The position numbers and the translations under genes are program-made. Below the pieces are notes generated by a model that saw only the letters and a program-made list of their open reading frames with translations, was not told the DNA's origin and did no database searches. Source: Bacteroidales bacterium UBA4788 (GTDB lineage Bacteria; Bacteroidota; Bacteroidia; Bacteroidales; VadinHA17). Taken from it: a stretch of DNA of 8,007 nt. Positions 6,580 to 8,007 of this stretch are shown in pieces. The stretch is taken from positions 1 through 8,007 of the forward strand of contig DHGW01000066.1 in NCBI GenBank assembly GCA_002402965.1, read 5' to 3'. Position 1 is the first letter of the stretch. Each line of letters starts with the position of its first letter.

Positions 6580-6596
6580 AAGGTGTCTGACACCTT
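6580..6596. repeat. Perfect 17-bp palindrome in the exchanger leader
   Basis: AAGGTGTC and GACACCTT are exact inverted repeats around a single T. On the minus strand the palindrome starts 7 bp after the -7 box, at about the first bases of the exchanger mRNA. As DNA it could be an operator for a dimeric regulator. As RNA it would form a seven-pair stem with a three-base loop at the very 5' end, which could protect the message or affect early elongation. It could also be one copy of a dispersed REP-like element. Confidence 0.6.
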
Positions 6597-6603
6597 CGGG
6601 CAG

Positions 6604-6611
6604 CAAATATA
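6604..6611 (-). promoter_or_regulatory. -7 promoter element TATATTTG of the exchanger gene
   Basis: The minus-strand reading TATATTTG matches the Bacteroidetes TAnnTTTG box exactly and lies about 78 bp before the exchanger ATG, within the 131-bp gap behind the phosphatase-like gene. No TTG is found at the ideal -33 distance. Confidence 0.5.
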
Positions 6612-6656
6612 TAATCTTTTTCTCTTCCTGCGGGGGTGTTTCAAACAGCTGATTGA

Positions 6657-6980
6657 CTATGGAATCAGGTGCGGATCGACTTTTGCTTTGAGAAGGTCGA
6701 TGAGTTCAGGTTCCATATAGTAATAGAAATCGGGGATACCCAGGACGATGAGTTTCTTATTGAGATCAATAGAGGGAAACTTTTCAGTGATGAACGCCCT
6801 GTGCAGGTTTTCCATCACAAAGACTTTATCAGCCCAGAGGAGCAGCTCCGGGGTGATCTGGTTAGGAGCTGTGGGAGCTATTCCGGCAGACTTTACCTTA
6901 AATGCCGGGTTCGCAGCATAGAGGGTCTCCGCAGTGCAGCTTCTCATCCTGTTGATGGTGCAGATGAAGAGGAGGTTCAT
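6657..6980 (-). CDS. Low-molecular-weight protein-tyrosine-phosphatase-like protein
   Basis: The 107-residue product has the phosphatase P-loop C7-T-I-N-R-M-R13-S, matching the CX5R(S/T) motif at the N-terminus of low-molecular-weight phosphatases, with C7 as nucleophile. An Asp (D84 in GIPDFYYYMEPEL) is placed as general acid. The segments KSAGIAPTA and WADKVFVME also fit the short, roughly 105-residue predicted phosphatase group (COG4551-like) rather than the classical 150-residue enzymes. I chose the ATG at 6978-6980 because the family begins with the strand MNLLFIC. The frame stays open to an ATG at 7017-7019, which would add 13 residues of unlikely sequence (MISYIYITRISIL). It is probably cytoplasmic, and the substrate cannot be inferred. 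The exchanger gene lies 131 bp downstream in the same direction but has its own promoter element. Confidence 0.88.
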   Translation of the reverse strand: MNLLFICTINRMRSCTAETLYAANPAFKVKSAGIAPTAPNQITPELLLWADKVFVMENLHRAFITEKFPSIDLNKKLIVLGIPDFYYYMEPELIDLLKAKVDPHLIP

Positions 6981-7067
6981 CAGTATCGAAATTCGTGTTA
7001 TGTAAATGTAAGAAATCAAAATAAGAAGGCATCGGGAAAACTGTCTCAGACCGGATAATAAATGATG

Positions 7068-7724
7068 CTAGTCCTGCACGCAGCGCACTGAGAGGCCTGA
7101 TGAACCCCAGTGGTGGTCTTCCTGCGCAAGGGCATCATTATAGGAGAGCGAGACGTAGTAGCCTGAATTTGTATTATAAATGGTTGATGTCCAGTAATAT
7201 CCGTTCGTTCCATTATGGATAAATGCCGATGTGCGCATGCCGCCAGGCAGGGCAGTGAAGCCACTGCTGTTTGTTGCTCCCACATTGGGAGCGGACCATA
7301 GTGTTACACTCTTCATCTTGCCTCCGGGGAGATCACCCAGAAAATCTGTCAGGATAAGGAATTCGCCGCGTGAGGGAACATGAAAGCCGTCAGGACACAG
7401 TTTGCCGGTTTTGACCGCAAACAGGTTGTACAGGCCTCCATAGATATCCCTGTTTGCTTCCACATCGCTAAACCAGCAGTAGGCAGGTGTAAGGAGCGGT
7501 TCCCATGCGTCTCCGGTCACATGTGGGATAGCCGTACCGTCGTTGTATTTTGTAGTCATGAGGTTTTCCTTAAGCCACACCTGAGAGCCGATGGTGACTG
7601 TGGTGTAGACGTTGCCGTCGCCGTCGGTTATTTCCCCGGAATCTTTTTTGCAGCCACCGGCCACCGAAAGCAATATTGCAACCAGCGCTGCAAGTCCTAT
7701 GAGATTGATTTTCTTTGCTTTCAT
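7068..7724 (-). CDS. FISUMP (Fib_succ_major) domain lipoprotein, copy 2
   Basis: The 218-residue product has a lipoprotein signal peptide ending in SVAGGC (C25), followed by KKDSGE, an acidic surface-export type flank. The FISUMP domain (about residues 33-218) shows DGNVY, IGSQVWLKENL, YGGLYN, CPDGFHVP, GGKMKS, PNVGATNSSGFTALPGG, YYWTST and the terminal GLSVRCVQD. It has Cys residues in the YCWF and LCPDG elements where copy 1 has none, so it may hold a disulfide that copy 1 lacks. Both share the C-terminal RCV cysteine. The two copies share motif order and many residues but are clearly diverged, so this is not a recent duplication. A partial -7 box (TGTATTTG, 7742-7749, minus) lies just upstream of the ATG. 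Confidence 0.92.
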   Translation of the reverse strand: MKAKKINLIGLAALVAILLSVAGGCKKDSGEITDGDGNVYTTVTIGSQVWLKENLMTTKYNDGTAIPHVTGDAWEPLLTPAYCWFSDVEANRDIYGGLYNLFAVKTGKLCPDGFHVPSRGEFLILTDFLGDLPGGKMKSVTLWSAPNVGATNSSGFTALPGGMRTSAFIHNGTNGYYWTSTIYNTNSGYYVSLSYNDALAQEDHHWGSSGLSVRCVQD

Positions 7725-7858
7725 CTCAGATTTTGTTGGTACAAATACAATAACAACAATATCCTGTGATTTATTGCATTGAATTAGATTATGTTGTTAA
7801 GAATCAGATAAATGTTGGCCTCAGATGCATGTAATCAGGCTTTGAGTTCCGGGAAACT

Positions 7859-7895
7859 AAAATCCCGCTGATCCGTGTGGGTCAGGCGGGATTTT
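7859..7895 (-). terminator. Intrinsic hairpin terminator (bidirectional shape)
   Basis: AAAATCCCGC at 7859-7868 and GCGGGATTTT at 7886-7895 are exact 10-bp inverted repeats. A partly paired inner extension (TGATCC against GGTCA) leads to a GTGTG loop. The A/T ends give U-runs in either direction. It begins 16 bp after the stop of the minus-strand gene at the right edge, which it most likely terminates, and it separates that gene from the FISUMP gene. Confidence 0.85.
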
Positions 7896-7911
7896 ATGTG
7901 TGGCTGGTGCC

Positions 7912-8007
7912 CTACCTGCGAGCTGATCTGGTCGTTCCGGATTCAGGGGCACCCTGTATTTCGCTTCTCCTTGCTGCGGCAGCTCTTTCTTCAGCGGCTC
8001 TCTGCTC
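7912..8007 (-). CDS. C-terminal end of a gene cut by the right edge
   Basis: Read on the minus strand, an open frame runs from the window edge for 31 codons to a TAG at 7912-7914. The piece is rich in Ala, Arg and Glu (EQRAAEERAAAARRSE, then IQGAPESGTTRSARR). It looks like a helical or coiled-coil segment followed by a disordered basic tail. A strong hairpin terminator right after the stop supports it as a real gene end. The family cannot be told from this fragment. Confidence 0.65.
   Translation of the reverse strand, partial: EQRAAEERAAAARRSEIQGAPESGTTRSARR

Noticed and set aside
6981..7019. Upstream ATG extending the phosphatase-like protein by 13 residues
   Set aside because: Family members start right at the MNLLFIC strand. 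The extra stretch looks like translated leader sequence.
1..8007. CRISPR arrays, insertion sequences, phage or defence genes
   Set aside because: There is no regularly spaced repeat, transposase, integrase or nuclease-helicase module in any frame. The only nuclease is an exported SNase.

Overview
The window looks like chromosomal DNA from a Bacteroidetes bacterium, probably close to Bacteroidales. Four things point there: two lipoproteins with the FISUMP ('Fibrobacter succinogenes major paralogous') domain; lipoprotein signal peptides with Lys/Asp directly after the lipidated Cys; promoter elements of the Bacteroidetes TAnnTTTG type; and very few Shine-Dalgarno sequences. I see no tRNA, rRNA, CRISPR array, insertion sequence or integrase. 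No gene-free stretch exceeds 300 bases; the longest is 257 bp (2626-2882).

Layout. 1-130 (+) may hold the end of a gene entering from the left. 207-1328 (+) is a two-gene unit behind a good promoter: a four-helix membrane protein, then a medium-chain reductase that has lost most of its GroES-like substrate domain in frame. 1429-1884 (+) is a one-cysteine OhrR-type peroxide sensor, with a 24-bp near-perfect palindrome just upstream of its -7 box. 1981-2625 (-) is an NlpC/P60 cell-wall peptidase lipoprotein that must start at TTG. 2883-3500 and 3582-4250 (+) are an unrecognised lipoprotein and a FISUMP lipoprotein. 4300-4857 and 4896-5363 (-) are a secreted staphylococcal-type nuclease (GTG start) behind a small outer-membrane beta-barrel. 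5575-6525 (-) is a cation/Ca2+ exchanger whose leader begins with a perfect 17-bp palindrome. 6657-6980 (-) is a low-molecular-weight phosphatase-like protein. 7068-7724 (-) is a second FISUMP lipoprotein. 7912-8007 (-) is the tail of a further gene, followed by a strong hairpin terminator.

Functionally the window is mostly envelope and housekeeping accessory genes: four lipoproteins, a barrel, a secreted nuclease, an ion exchanger and a redox regulator. I do not see one multi-gene system. The parts most worth a second look are the in-frame-deleted reductase, the OhrR palindrome with no ohr gene in the window, and the palindrome at the start of the exchanger leader.
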